Below are positions 8,052 through 17,824 of a stretch of DNA of 64,000 nucleotides, one piece after another. How positions within the stretch are numbered: the first letter of the stretch is position 1; each line of letters begins with the position of its first letter. The notes below the pieces were generated by a model. That model made no database searches, was not told the DNA's origin, and worked only from the letters and a program-made list of their open reading frames with translations. The position numbers and the translations under genes were made by a program. The stretch lies in contig JACKQF010000007.1 in assembly GCA_024232965.1 (NCBI GenBank), positions 1 to 64,000 of the forward strand. The letters run 5' to 3'. The stretch comes from Verrucomicrobiaceae bacterium (lineage in GTDB: Bacteria > Verrucomicrobiota > Verrucomicrobiia > Verrucomicrobiales > Verrucomicrobiaceae).

Positions 8052-10892
8052 TCACTGAGCACCCGCCGTCTCCTCCACGGAGGCGCAGGTGCAGACGAGG
8101 TGGCGGTCGCCATAGACGTTGTCGATGCGACCGACGGGCGGCCAGTATTTGTTCTCGCGCACCCAGGGCAGAGGAAAGGCGGCGGTCTCGCGGGTGTAGG
8201 AGTGCCACCAGTCAGAGCCCGCGACGACCGAGGCCGTGTGTGGCGCATTTTTCAGCGGGTTGTCATCCTGCGTGTGGATGCCTTTTTCCACCTGTTGGAT
8301 TTCGCCATGAATGCTGCGCATCGCTTCGCAGAAGAGATCCAGCTCTGCTCGGCCTTCACTTTCCGTGGGCTCTACCATCAGGGTTCCTGCCACAGGCCAT
8401 GACATCGTCGGCGCGTGGTAGCCGTAGTCCATCAGGCGCTTTGCCACGTCTTCGACACTGACCGACTTAAAGCCGCGCAGGTCCAGGATGCACTCGTGGG
8501 CTACGAAGCCTTCACGACCCTGGTAAAGGGTGGGGAAACAAGCGGCGAGCTTTTTGGCCACGTAGTTGGCGTTGAGGATGGCGACCTTTGTCGCCTCTTC
8601 CAATTGCGGGCCCATCATCGCGATGTACATCCACGAGATCGTGCAAATGCTAGCACTGCCCCAAGGAGCGCTGCAAACGGCACCATCTCTCCGATTGACA
8701 GCCCAGGTGCGATGCCCCGGCAGGTGATTGCGCAAATGGGCGGCCACCGCGATGGGACCGACCCCGGGTCCGCCGCCGCCATGGGGGATGCAGAAGGTCT
8801 TGTGCAAATTCAGGTGGCAGACATCGGCACCGATCCGGCCCGGCGATGTCAAGCCGACCTGGGCGTTCATGTTGGCGCCATCCATATAGACCTGCGCGCC
8901 ATGCTCATGCGTTATCCGTGTGATGTCGATGATGCTCTCTTCAAAGACCCCGTGTGTCGATGGATAGGTGACCATCAATGCGGCGACTTTACCTGCGTGC
9001 TGCTCAAACTTTGCACGCAGATCATCTACCGAAATATTGCCATGCTCGTCACAGGTGACAGCTACGACTTTGAAGCCGCACATCATTGCGCTGGCAGGGT
9101 TTGTGCCGTGGGCAGAGGTCGGGATTAGGCAGACATCGCGGGTCGTATCTCCGTTTGCCTCGTGATAGCGTTTGATGGCTAGAAGGCCAGCGTACTCGCC
9201 CTGAGAGCCTGCATTGGGCTGCAAAGAGACTGCGTCAAATCCCGTGCACACTGCTAGCCAGGCCTCTAGTTCCGCGAACATCGCGCGATAGCCTTCGGTC
9301 TGTTCGCTCGGCGCAAAAGGGTGCAGCCCGTTCACTTCTGGCCAGCTCAGCGGCATCATTTCTGCCGCTGCGTTCAGCTTCATCGTGCAGGAACCCAGCG
9401 GGATCATGCTGCGATTCAGTGCGATGTCCTTGGACTCCAGCCGTGCTAGGTAGCGCATCATCTCGGTCTCCGAGTGATAGCGATTGAAGACCGGTTGGGT
9501 CAGAAAATCTGACTCTCGATGAAACAGCGCAGAACAATGCAGTGGCGCGGTCTCGTCCAGCAGCGGCGGATGCTCTGGGTGGACGATGCCGAAGGCGGTG
9601 AGGATGCTGAACAGTTCGTCCTCACGCACGCGCTCATCCAGGGCGATGCAAACGTGTGTGTCATCGACACGCCGGAGGTTGATGCCGAATAGAAGTGCGC
9701 GCTTTAGCACCTCGTCAGCGTTGCGTACCGTGACCGTCACCGTATCAAAAAAATCGTCGGCGACGATGTCCATCCCTGCGCTGAGGAACTCGCCCGCCAG
9801 CCAAGTGGCTGCACCATGAATACGCCGCGCGATGGCGCGCAGCCCTTCGGGTCCATGATAGACCGCATACATCGACGCCATCACGGCTAGGAGCACCTGT
9901 GCGGTGCAGATATTACTGGTGGCCTTTTCCCGCCGGATGTGCTGCTCCCGCGTTTGCATGGAGAGCCGATAGCCTGGGCGTCCAGCGCTGTCGTGCGAGA
10001 CACCGACCAGCCGACCTGGTAGCCGCCTTTTCAGCGCATCCTTGACGGCCATGAACGCTGCGTGGGGACCGCCAAATCCGAGCGGCACCCCGAAGCGCTG
10101 GCTATTGCCGACACAGATGTCCGCCCCAAATTCTCCAGGTGGCCGCAGGATGGTCAACGCCAAAAGATCTGCGGCGACGACCAGCAGCGCACCCGCAGAA
10201 TGGACGCGCTGCGCCAAGTCTTCGAAGTCGTGCAAGATGCCGCGTGTATCGGGATACTGCACCAGCACAGCAGCCAGACCTTTGCTTCCGTCGTGCTTCC
10301 AATGGGTGACATCGCCAATTTCAACTCTTACCCCCAGGGCACCCATGCGAGTCTGGATGACGTCAAGCGTTTGTGGGTGGCAGTGGTCCGCCACAAAGAC
10401 CTGAGATGCCCCGCTCTGCTGGGCTACGGCGAGCGCCAGTGCCTCTGCGCATGCGGTGCCTTCGTCTAGGAGGGAGGCATTGGCCACATCGAGCGCGGTC
10501 AGATCCGTGATCAGCGTCTGGAAGTTCAGCAGCGCCTCCAACCGGCCTTGGGCGATCTCTGCCTGATAGGGGGTGTAGGCCGTGTACCAGCCTGGGTTCT
10601 CCAAAATATTCCGCTGAATGACGGGCGGTGTGAAGGTGTCGTGATAGCCGAGGCCGATGAAGGAGCGCAGCACTTTGTTGCGCTGCATCAATTGGCGTAG
10701 CCGCCGCAGTGCCTGCTCTTCGGTCAAAGGCGGTGGAAGATCCAGCGGTGTCCGCACGCGGATCGTCTCCGGCACCACCCGGTCAATGAGGTCATCCATC
10801 GATTTGCAACCGATGGCCTGCAGCATCTCCGTGCTGTCGGTGGCAGTGGGACCTAGGTGACGACGGGAGAAGGCAGCGTGGCCTGTGGACAT
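8052..10892 (-). CDS. gcvP: Glycine dehydrogenase (decarboxylating), P protein
   Basis: 946 residues, full length for the fused (single-chain) P protein. It decarboxylates glycine with pyridoxal phosphate and passes the aminomethyl group to lipoyl-GcvH. The PLP lysine is in HLNLHKTFCIPHGGGGPG at about residue 700. The N-terminal half begins RRHLGPTATDSTEML and contains YHDTFTPPVIQRNILENPGW. It is third in a gcvT-gcvH-gcvP operon, 27 bases after gcvH. There is no lipoate ligase or gcvL nearby. No truncation is seen. Confidence 0.97.
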   Translation of the reverse strand: MSTGHAAFSRRHLGPTATDSTEMLQAIGCKSMDDLIDRVVPETIRVRTPLDLPPPLTEEQALRRLRQLMQRNKVLRSFIGLGYHDTFTPPVIQRNILENPGWYTAYTPYQAEIAQGRLEALLNFQTLITDLTALDVANASLLDEGTACAEALALAVAQQSGASQVFVADHCHPQTLDVIQTRMGALGVRVEIGDVTHWKHDGSKGLAAVLVQYPDTRGILHDFEDLAQRVHSAGALLVVAADLLALTILRPPGEFGADICVGNSQRFGVPLGFGGPHAAFMAVKDALKRRLPGRLVGVSHDSAGRPGYRLSMQTREQHIRREKATSNICTAQVLLAVMASMYAVYHGPEGLRAIARRIHGAATWLAGEFLSAGMDIVADDFFDTVTVTVRNADEVLKRALLFGINLRRVDDTHVCIALDERVREDELFSILTAFGIVHPEHPPLLDETAPLHCSALFHRESDFLTQPVFNRYHSETEMMRYLARLESKDIALNRSMIPLGSCTMKLNAAAEMMPLSWPEVNGLHPFAPSEQTEGYRAMFAELEAWLAVCTGFDAVSLQPNAGSQGEYAGLLAIKRYHEANGDTTRDVCLIPTSAHGTNPASAMMCGFKVVAVTCDEHGNISVDDLRAKFEQHAGKVAALMVTYPSTHGVFEESIIDITRITHEHGAQVYMDGANMNAQVGLTSPGRIGADVCHLNLHKTFCIPHGGGGPGVGPIAVAAHLRNHLPGHRTWAVNRRDGAVCSAPWGSASICTISWMYIAMMGPQLEEATKVAILNANYVAKKLAACFPTLYQGREGFVAHECILDLRGFKSVSVEDVAKRLMDYGYHAPTMSWPVAGTLMVEPTESEGRAELDLFCEAMRSIHGEIQQVEKGIHTQDDNPLKNAPHTASVVAGSDWWHSYTRETAAFPLPWVRENKYWPPVGRIDNVYGDRHLVCTCASVEETAGAQ

Positions 10893-10919
10893 GTGGTGTG
10901 GAAAAAGGGGGCGGAAAGT

Positions 10920-11300
10920 CTAGGCGATGTGGGTCCGATAACCATCGGGTGATAGCAGCACGTCTGCCACGCTAGGATCAGCGATTTTCATCTTGTAAAT
11001 CCAGCCTTTGAGATACGGGTCGGTGTTGATCAGACCGGGCTCGTTTGTGAGGGTCTCGTTGACCTCGACGATCTCGCCACTGACGGGGGCATAGATGTCA
11101 CTGGCGGCCTTCACCGACTCGATGACCGCTACTTGATCGCCCGCCTGGACCTGCGCGCCGACCTTGGGTAACTCGACAAAAACCACATCGGTCAGCTCTG
11201 CCTGAGCGTGGTCCGTGATGCCGACGGGTGCAGGGTCTTGCTTGGGATCGATCCACTCGTGGGATTCACGATAGCGAAGGTTGTCAGGTACGTTGCTCAT
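10920..11300 (-). CDS. gcvH: Glycine cleavage system H protein
   Basis: 126 residues, the usual length. It carries the lipoyl arm that shuttles the aminomethyl group between the P, T and L proteins. The lipoylated lysine is Lys64 in VIESVKAASDIYAPVSGE. The N-terminal motif is LRYRESHEWID. It lies between gcvT (43 bases upstream) and gcvP (27 bases downstream) in one minus-strand operon. Confidence 0.97.
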   Translation of the reverse strand: MSNVPDNLRYRESHEWIDPKQDPAPVGITDHAQAELTDVVFVELPKVGAQVQAGDQVAVIESVKAASDIYAPVSGEIVEVNETLTNEPGLINTDPYLKGWIYKMKIADPSVADVLLSPDGYRTHIA

Positions 11301-11343
11301 GACTTTAGGGGTTGATTGGATGCAAGACGCGACGGCGAAGGTT

Positions 11344-12468
11344 TCAACCGTTCTTTTTAGAATAAAAGGGCTTCTTCACGACCTCCGCAGGGAAGCGTCG
11401 ACCGCGAACCTCCACCTCCAGCGCAGTGCCGGGGGCGCTCAGATGCGGTGGCAAATATGCCATGGCGATGCCGCAGCCGAGACTTGGAGACTGCGTGCCG
11501 CTGCACACTTCTCCGACGTTTTCTCCGCCTACAAGAATCGGATAATGAGGCCGAGGCGGGGGGCTGGCGGTGGTCATGCGCAGGGCCGTGAGCTTGTCGG
11601 GAAGGCCTGCTTCCTTTTGATTCAGCAGAGCCTCGCGACCGACGAACTTTGGCTTATCCAGCTTCACAAAAAATCCCAACCCAGCCTGTAGCGGCGTGCG
11701 CTCTGGGGAAAGGTCGTTGCCGTTGAGCGGGTAGCCCATCTCGAGCCGCAAAGTGTCGCGCGCCCCCAAGCCGCAAGGCAGCCCGCCTTCCTCCTTCACC
11801 GCTGCTAGGATCTTGCGGAACCAGCCTTCGGCTTCGGTCGCAGGCATGAAAAATTCAAAGCCTTCCTCACCCGTGTAGCCAGTACCACACAGCCACATGA
11901 AGCCGGATGCGCTGGCGGCAACGAAGATCGTATTGCGGGGAGGGAAGGGGGCGGCGACTCCGAAAAGATGCCGGCACACTGCCGCGCTGCGCGGTCCCTG
12001 CACGGCTACACCTGCGGTGACGGCGCTGGCGTTGGCCAACTCCACCTCTTCGTTCCCGTGAGCGAGTTTTTCTAGCTGCGCCCAATCTTCTGCGATGCGC
12101 GAGGCATTGACCACGAGGAAGAACTCCTTTGGCGAGGTGCGATACACGATGAGGTCATCGATCACGCCGCCATCGTCATTGAGCAAAAGCGAGTACTGCC
12201 CCTGCCCAGGTGCCAGCACGGAGCAATCATTCGTCAGTGCTTGATTGAGGAAACTCTCCGCCTCTGTGCCCGAGACGAGAATTTGACCCATGTGGGAAAT
12301 GTCAAAAACGCCGACGCTCTCGCGCACAGCTTTGTGTTCATCGACGATGCTAGAAAACTGAACCGGCATTTCCCAGCCTGCGAATGGGACCAACCGACCC
12401 CCAAGTTCCAGATGGACGTTGTGCAGCGGCGAACGTTGCAGGGGAGCCGAAGAGACAGGATCAGACAT
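11344..12468 (-). CDS. gcvT: Aminomethyltransferase, T protein of glycine cleavage
   Basis: 374 residues, full length. It transfers the methylene group from aminomethyl-GcvH to tetrahydrofolate and releases ammonia. Family motifs are RSPLHNVHLELGGRLVPFAG, VGVFDISHMGQ, GLGARDTLRLEMGYPLNGND and the C-terminal GGENVGEVCSGTQSP. It is the first gene of the gcvTHP operon. I looked for the conserved glycine riboswitch core in the 305-base leader and did not find it. How the operon is controlled is not visible. Confidence 0.96.
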   Translation of the reverse strand: MSDPVSSAPLQRSPLHNVHLELGGRLVPFAGWEMPVQFSSIVDEHKAVRESVGVFDISHMGQILVSGTEAESFLNQALTNDCSVLAPGQGQYSLLLNDDGGVIDDLIVYRTSPKEFFLVVNASRIAEDWAQLEKLAHGNEEVELANASAVTAGVAVQGPRSAAVCRHLFGVAAPFPPRNTIFVAASASGFMWLCGTGYTGEEGFEFFMPATEAEGWFRKILAAVKEEGGLPCGLGARDTLRLEMGYPLNGNDLSPERTPLQAGLGFFVKLDKPKFVGREALLNQKEAGLPDKLTALRMTTASPPPRPHYPILVGGENVGEVCSGTQSPSLGCGIAMAYLPPHLSAPGTALEVEVRGRRFPAEVVKKPFYSKKNG

Positions 12469-12773
12469 GCGTGATGAGGAATGGACCAGCTTCCAGGATG
12501 CTGACAGGCCCGGCGTCTATGTCAAGAGCCGGTGGGGTGCCGGGACGGGACTTCTCGTGGTTGGGCTTGGGAGCTGGGGTGGTGGCGAGCGACGCCAGCA
12601 AGCTGGCTTCCCCAAAGCGTAAGCAGAGCTGCGCACACTCTAAAAGCGTCATGATACCGCAGCGCCTTTTGTGGTTGAGCGCCTTCCTTCGTCCTAGGTT
12701 CCAGGAACGTCTTTCTGCATCTTTCTGAGCCGGAGGTTGCCTCCGTGGGTGCCTTCTGGTATTTCCTGAGGTC
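12469..12773. other. Intergenic region between gcvT and the PhoD-like gene
   Basis: 305 bases between divergent genes. It holds two short hairpins, GCCAGC-AA-GCTGGC at 12594-12607 and CGGAGG-TTG-CCTCCG at 12731-12745. On the minus strand a TTGACA lies about 55 bases before gcvT, but no convincing -10 follows at 17 bases. No glycine riboswitch core and no open gene are seen. Confidence 0.5.
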
Positions 12774-14639
12774 ATGATCTCTCGTCTTTGGAAATCCTAC
12801 TGCTGCATCTTCTTCGCTGCCGCCATCATAGCTATCCCGCAGTGTGCTAAGGCGCAGGATGACTACAGCACGAACTTTGTCACCCATGGTCCGCTGTTGG
12901 GGAAGCCTGAGGCGCATCGGATGCGGGTTTGGGCTCGCACGGAGCGGGCGGGATCCTTTGTGGTCAAGTATGGAACCTCAGAGGCGGTGCTGGATCAGAC
13001 CTCGGCAACGGCGACCACGATCGCGGATCACGATTACACGGGTTGGGTGTCGCTGGAGGATCTGAAGGCGGGGACGACTTACCATTATCAGGTCTTCGTC
13101 AATGATCTGGCCTCGGGGCCTCCAGGTCGCTTTCGCACCTTGCCTGATCCGGCGGACTATCAGAATGCAGAGCACAATCCGCGAGGGCTCTTCAATTATC
13201 GCTTTCAATTCGGCTCATGCGCCAATCAAAACCCGAAGAATGGGATTGGCCCCAGCCTGCCAACCTTCGCCACGATGCAGCGTGAGCTTCAAGACAAAGT
13301 CTCCTTCTCGATCATGAACGGTGACTTTATTTATGAGGAGCATCGCTCCATGCCGGTCACGGATTGGTCGGCGCAGGTGGGTTTGACGCCTGCCCAAACG
13401 CCTGTGGTAGTGAACTTGGCACCGACGGTGGTGGGCGTCTGGCAGAATTACAAATCTTACCTGTCGCGCGGCGTGAATCTCAGCACCTGGCAGCGCAACA
13501 TGCCCACGGTCTTCACCTTTGATGACCATGAACTGGTCAACGATATTCGTGGTGCGGGCACCATCGGTTTTCGAGAGCGCCGCGCGGTCTTCCGCGATAT
13601 TGGGATTCGCGCCTGGGAGGACTACCTCGGCTGGGCCAATCCCATGGAGACGACGCAAGACATCCACTTTGGGAAAGCGAAGCTCACCAAGGGTAGCGAC
13701 GTGCTGGTCGACGAGCAGTCTGACTTCACCAAACTTGACCTCAGTCAGATGGCGAACCTTCACGTGCATTGGGGCACTCAAACGGCGGGAGAAGATGACA
13801 TCCGACTCGATAGTCAACCCGGCGATCCAAATGCCGGCGTGTTTGGTATCACAGAAGTGATCGATGCGCATCGACTCCGCATCACGCCTGCTGCTTATGC
13901 CGACGGCACACCTGCCTACTCGATCGGGCGTCGTTCATACGGGAAGATGACGGTCGGCAATTGTGACTACTTCATCCTCGACTGCAAAACCCACCGGCAG
14001 ATGCATGATCCAAAGAATCCAGCGAAGCCGGGACTGTCGCTGCTAGGGGCGGAACAAAAGGCCTGGCTGCTCGGTGCGATGCGCCAGAGTCAGTCGGACT
14101 TCTTTTTCGTTGTTTCATCCGTCAACTTCATGGTTCCCCACACTGGGGCTGGCGGGCATGAATTCACTGAGGGCAAGGACGAGGCGTGGACCTCTATGCT
14201 AGCGGAGCGTGAGGAACTGATTGATGCCTTTGACGCGCTGAACAAACCCGTGTTTGTGCTCACGGCGGACCTCCACAACAGCTTTGCCATCCGCATCACG
14301 GATCGGGTGTGGGAGTTCGCCAGCGGACCGTTGAACTCGGTAAATCATGTGCCTGCGAACGACGAGAGCAATCGCCCCGCCACCGGTCTCTATCGATCCG
14401 GACCGCGCGTCTGTGATATCCGCTGGTCCAGCTACATTTTGCCGGACCTGGAGCGCCTACAGCGCCTCTACCCCTATTACTGTGTCGTGCAGATCAACAA
14501 CGTGTTCAACATGCCGCAAAAGTTGGGTGGCACACGTTGGGTGGCTTATCCGAATCCGCAGGTGGTGTTTCAATACTTTGATGGTCGCACAGGGGAGTTC
14601 CAATATGCGGAGGCCATCAGCACCTCGCGCAATCCTTGA
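12774..14639 (+). CDS. PhoD-like alkaline phosphatase, secreted
   Basis: 621 residues. A signal peptide ends near residue 27 (AIPQCAKAQDD). A fibronectin-like N-terminal domain (about 30-120: HRMRVWARTERAGSFVVKYG) precedes a PhoD metallophosphoesterase domain with FGSCANQNPKNG, FSIMNGDFIYEEHR, FTFDDHELVNDIRG and VLTADLHNS, which supply the metal ligands. It should hydrolyse phosphodiesters or monoesters outside the cytoplasm. The stop codon region abuts the first sulfatase, so the three hydrolase genes on this strand may be one transcript. Substrate unknown. Confidence 0.82.
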   Translation: MISRLWKSYCCIFFAAAIIAIPQCAKAQDDYSTNFVTHGPLLGKPEAHRMRVWARTERAGSFVVKYGTSEAVLDQTSATATTIADHDYTGWVSLEDLKAGTTYHYQVFVNDLASGPPGRFRTLPDPADYQNAEHNPRGLFNYRFQFGSCANQNPKNGIGPSLPTFATMQRELQDKVSFSIMNGDFIYEEHRSMPVTDWSAQVGLTPAQTPVVVNLAPTVVGVWQNYKSYLSRGVNLSTWQRNMPTVFTFDDHELVNDIRGAGTIGFRERRAVFRDIGIRAWEDYLGWANPMETTQDIHFGKAKLTKGSDVLVDEQSDFTKLDLSQMANLHVHWGTQTAGEDDIRLDSQPGDPNAGVFGITEVIDAHRLRITPAAYADGTPAYSIGRRSYGKMTVGNCDYFILDCKTHRQMHDPKNPAKPGLSLLGAEQKAWLLGAMRQSQSDFFFVVSSVNFMVPHTGAGGHEFTEGKDEAWTSMLAEREELIDAFDALNKPVFVLTADLHNSFAIRITDRVWEFASGPLNSVNHVPANDESNRPATGLYRSGPRVCDIRWSSYILPDLERLQRLYPYYCVVQINNVFNMPQKLGGTRWVAYPNPQVVFQYFDGRTGEFQYAEAISTSRNP

Positions 14640-14686
14640 TCGGATCGTGCGTAAGTTTGCCTTGTTACCCTCAGTTTACATCCCTG

Positions 14687-16087
14687 ATGCGTGCTCTCTT
14701 TTGTCTCTTCCTCGCTGCTGGCATCGCCACCGCACAGGACAAACCCAACCTCATTTTTATCCTCAGCGACGATGTCGCGCAGGGGGATCTGGGGTGCTAT
14801 GGGCAGAAACTCATTCAGACACCGAACCTCGATCGGATGGCGGCTGAAGGCGTGCGTTACACGCAGGCTTACGCAGGCACGAGTGTTTGCGCGCCTTCGC
14901 GTTCAACCTTGATGACAGGATTGCACACCGGACACTGCCCGATCCGCGCGAATCGCGAGATCCAACCGGAAGGTCAAATGCCGCTGCCCGAGGACACGCC
15001 GACCGTAGCGCAATTGCTGAAAGGCGCGGGTTACGCCACTGCGGTGATGGGTAAGTGGGGCATGGGCATGTTTGATACCACGGGCAGTCCGCTGAAGAAG
15101 GGATTCGATCACTTCTATGGCTACAATTGCCAACGCCACGCGCATAGCTACTTCCCCACCTACCTCTACAACGACGATCAGCGCTTTGATCTGCCCGGCA
15201 ATACCGGAAAAGGCGTGGGCAAAACCTATGCTCAGAACCTGATCGAGGACGAAGTGCTGCGTTGGGTGCGAGAGAAGAAAGACCAGCCCTTCTTCCTCTT
15301 TTACGCCATCACTCTGCCCCACGGAAATTTCGAGATCGATGACCAAGGCATCTACAAGGACAAGCCCTGGACGGAGACGCAAAAGAACTATGCGGCGATG
15401 GTTAGCCGACTTGACAGCGATATTGGACGGCTTTTGCAGACGCTCAAAGACTGCGGGATCGATGATCGCACTTTGGTGATGACGGCGGGTGACAATGGCT
15501 CATCTTTTGACCCCAAATCCGAGCTCGGGGAACTGTTTGATCAAGCCATGGGCGGACAACTTCGGGGCTTCAAACGCGGGATGTATGAAGGGGCGCTGCG
15601 GCAGGCAGCCATCGCCCGCTGGCCTGGCGTGATCCCGGCCGGCACTGTGCGCGACGAGCCCTGGGCGTTTTGGGATTTTTTGCCGACGGCGGTGGAATTG
15701 AGCGGGCAAAAACTTCCAGAGGGATTTCAGACCGATGGCAAATCCTTGGTATCGTTCCTGAAAGGTGGCCCTGCGCCGCAGCGCGATTGTTTTTATTGGG
15801 AACTGCACGAAGGCACCTCCATTCAAGCCGTGCGATTTGGCGACTGGAAAGCCGTGCGGAATGGACCCAATCAACCCTTGGAACTTTACGATCTCAGCAA
15901 GGATCAGGGGGAGACACGCAACCTTGCCGAGGAAATGCCAGAGATCGTGGCCATGGCCGAAAAGTTCATGAAGGACGGCCGCACGGCAGATCCCCATTGG
16001 CCCTTGGTTGAAAAGAAGCCCAAGACAAAACAGAACAAAGGCAAGAACAACCCAGCCAAAAAGCCCGCCAAAAGTGGCAATGCATGA
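14687..16087 (+). CDS. Arylsulfatase-family sulfatase, secreted
   Basis: 466 residues from the ATG giving MRALFCLFLAAGIATAQDKP, which begins a signal peptide; a TTG 17 codons upstream reads a poor leader and was rejected. The formylglycine site is Cys68 in VCAPSRSTLMTG, the C-x-P-S-R form that needs a maturation enzyme. Metal ligands are at NLIFILSDD and VMTAGDNGSS. The family removes sulfate esters from polysaccharides or other molecules. The C-terminus is a lysine-rich tail of about 20 residues. Its stop overlaps the ATG of the next gene by four bases. The substrate is not predictable. Confidence 0.92.
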   Translation: MRALFCLFLAAGIATAQDKPNLIFILSDDVAQGDLGCYGQKLIQTPNLDRMAAEGVRYTQAYAGTSVCAPSRSTLMTGLHTGHCPIRANREIQPEGQMPLPEDTPTVAQLLKGAGYATAVMGKWGMGMFDTTGSPLKKGFDHFYGYNCQRHAHSYFPTYLYNDDQRFDLPGNTGKGVGKTYAQNLIEDEVLRWVREKKDQPFFLFYAITLPHGNFEIDDQGIYKDKPWTETQKNYAAMVSRLDSDIGRLLQTLKDCGIDDRTLVMTAGDNGSSFDPKSELGELFDQAMGGQLRGFKRGMYEGALRQAAIARWPGVIPAGTVRDEPWAFWDFLPTAVELSGQKLPEGFQTDGKSLVSFLKGGPAPQRDCFYWELHEGTSIQAVRFGDWKAVRNGPNQPLELYDLSKDQGETRNLAEEMPEIVAMAEKFMKDGRTADPHWPLVEKKPKTKQNKGKNNPAKKPAKSGNA

Positions 16088-16389
16088 GCTCAGACCTGAT
16101 CGAAACACTGCGAGCCGATGCCTGGTTGGGCGACGCTGTCCTGGAGCTCTACGTGCGCTCCATGATCCTCCATCAGCAGGGCAACGTGGATGCAGAAATG
16201 AAACAGCGCTTTACCTGCAATCAGTTCCTGAACTGCTTTGGCAATCCAACGAAGGTGGAGGCAGACATCGGAATCATCTATCGCGACAAGGGACTTGAGG
16301 CCGCTTTCGATCACATCCGCACCCGCCTTCAGCCCCTCTTTGAAAAGCAGGAATCCAACCGCAAGCACGGCAAAAAATCCCAATCATGA
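16084..16389 (+). CDS. Small RNase III-like (mini-RNase III-like) protein
   Basis: 101 residues. LGDAVLELYVRSMIL near the start looks like the RNase III signature as found in Mini-III, with Asp17 at the place of catalytic Asp45 of E. coli RNase III. NPTKVEADIGIIYRDKGLEA places Glu59 at the second catalytic position (Glu117). The other two acidic residues of RNase III (Glu41, Asp114) are absent, as in B. subtilis Mini-III. There is no double-stranded-RNA-binding domain. It overlaps the sulfatase genes on both sides by four bases, so it is translationally coupled to them. Why an RNase would be there is unclear. The assignment is by motif only. Confidence 0.6.
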   Translation: MSSDLIETLRADAWLGDAVLELYVRSMILHQQGNVDAEMKQRFTCNQFLNCFGNPTKVEADIGIIYRDKGLEAAFDHIRTRLQPLFEKQESNRKHGKKSQS

Positions 16390-17813
16390 AACGCCTTTTA
16401 ACTCACCTCATCGCGACGACCCTTTGGGTCATGACTGCCCATGCAGCGGACAAGCCCAACATCGTATTCATCCTCGCGGATGATCTGGGATGGGGGGACA
16501 TCGGTTGCAACGGGCAGAAGACGCTGACGACGCCCAACATTGATCGCATGGCAGCGGAGGGCATGCGCTTCACTCGGCATTATGCGGGTTCGACGGTGTG
16601 TGCCCCTTCTCGTTGTGTCTTGATGACGGGGCTTCACACCGGTCACTGCCGTGTGCGTGGCAATGACGATTGGATCATCCCCGATGGCGATGTCACGGTG
16701 CCCAGTCACCTCAAGAAGGCGGGCTATCGGACGGCGGCGATCGGCAAATATGGACTGGGCAAGCCTTTGCCCGACGATGACCCCGCACGCAAGGGCTTCG
16801 AGTATTTCTTTGGCTACGTGAGCACGGGGCACGCGCACAATTTCTTCACGCCCTTCCTGATCCGCAATGGTCAGCAGGTGATGTTGGAGGGCAACACGGT
16901 CATCCCTGGTTCGCAAAACGGCACCTGGCCGGGCACGGGTGTGGCCCCTGCAGACGGCCGCAAACATTGGGCGCCCCAGCTCTTTTCGGAAGATGTGCAG
17001 GCCTACCTCAAGGAACGTGGTGCCAAGAAGGATGGCCCCTTCTTCCTTTATTACGCGCTCAATATTCCCCACGCCAATAACGAAGCCCGCAAGGACTCAC
17101 CATTGGGACACGGCATGGAGTCACCGAACTATGGCGAGTTCGCAGCGCGCGATTGGCCAGATGCGGAGAAGGGTTTTGGTCAGTTCATTCGGTTCTTGGA
17201 CAACGAAGTGGGCCGCGTCATGGACACGCTCAAGGCGACGGGGATGGCCGAGAACACGATCGTATTGTTCTCCAGCGATAACGGCCCGCATCAGGAGGGT
17301 GGGCATCTCTCGGACTTCTTCGATTCGAACGGTCCACTCAATGGGATCAAGCGCGATCTCACTGACGGTGGTGTGCGCGTGCCTTTGATTGTTTGGAGTC
17401 CGGGCCGAATCGCTGCGGGTGTGGAAAGCAAACACGTGAGCGCCTTCCAAGACTTCCTTCCCACGGTTGCCGAGCTCAGCGGTACGCCGTTGACCATTCC
17501 TACCGATGGCCTCTCTTATGCTCCGACGCTGTTGGGAAAAGACGGAGAGCAGAAACAGCACTCGCATCTGTATTGGGATTTCAATGAGCAAGGAGGCAAG
17601 CGCGCGGTCTTGAAATGGCCGTGGAAGCTGATCTACCTGAACACCAATCCCAATGCCAAGAACAAGGGCAAACCCAAGCCGCTGCAAAAGCTGCTCTTCA
17701 ACCTCGATACCGATCTCGGCGAACAAACCAACGTTGCGGACCAGAACCCAGCGATCGTGGCAGAGCTGGAGGCGCTGATGACCAGCAGTTGGACGGAACC
17801 TGTGGCACAGTAG
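16386..17813 (+). CDS. Arylsulfatase-family sulfatase, secreted (second copy)
   Basis: 475 residues with a signal peptide ending TAHAADKP. The formylglycine cysteine is Cys72 in VCAPSRCVLMTGLHTGH. Metal-binding blocks are IVFILADDLGWGD and VLFSSDNGPH. It is a paralogue of the sulfatase two genes upstream: both share the CAPSR block and the LMTGLHTGHC stretch, but the C-terminal halves differ. This suggests two related sulfated substrates. It is the last gene of the plus-strand hydrolase group and ends 11 bases from the convergent DUF1501 gene. Confidence 0.93.
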   Translation: MKRLLTHLIATTLWVMTAHAADKPNIVFILADDLGWGDIGCNGQKTLTTPNIDRMAAEGMRFTRHYAGSTVCAPSRCVLMTGLHTGHCRVRGNDDWIIPDGDVTVPSHLKKAGYRTAAIGKYGLGKPLPDDDPARKGFEYFFGYVSTGHAHNFFTPFLIRNGQQVMLEGNTVIPGSQNGTWPGTGVAPADGRKHWAPQLFSEDVQAYLKERGAKKDGPFFLYYALNIPHANNEARKDSPLGHGMESPNYGEFAARDWPDAEKGFGQFIRFLDNEVGRVMDTLKATGMAENTIVLFSSDNGPHQEGGHLSDFFDSNGPLNGIKRDLTDGGVRVPLIVWSPGRIAAGVESKHVSAFQDFLPTVAELSGTPLTIPTDGLSYAPTLLGKDGEQKQHSHLYWDFNEQGGKRAVLKWPWKLIYLNTNPNAKNKGKPKPLQKLLFNLDTDLGEQTNVADQNPAIVAELEALMTSSWTEPVAQ

Positions 17814-17824
17814 CAGGCTCGCGG

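Noticed and set aside
12469..12773. Glycine riboswitch before gcvT
   Set aside because: The conserved core (CCGAAGG-type block and the AAAGGAC region) is absent on the minus strand, and there is no tandem aptamer layout.
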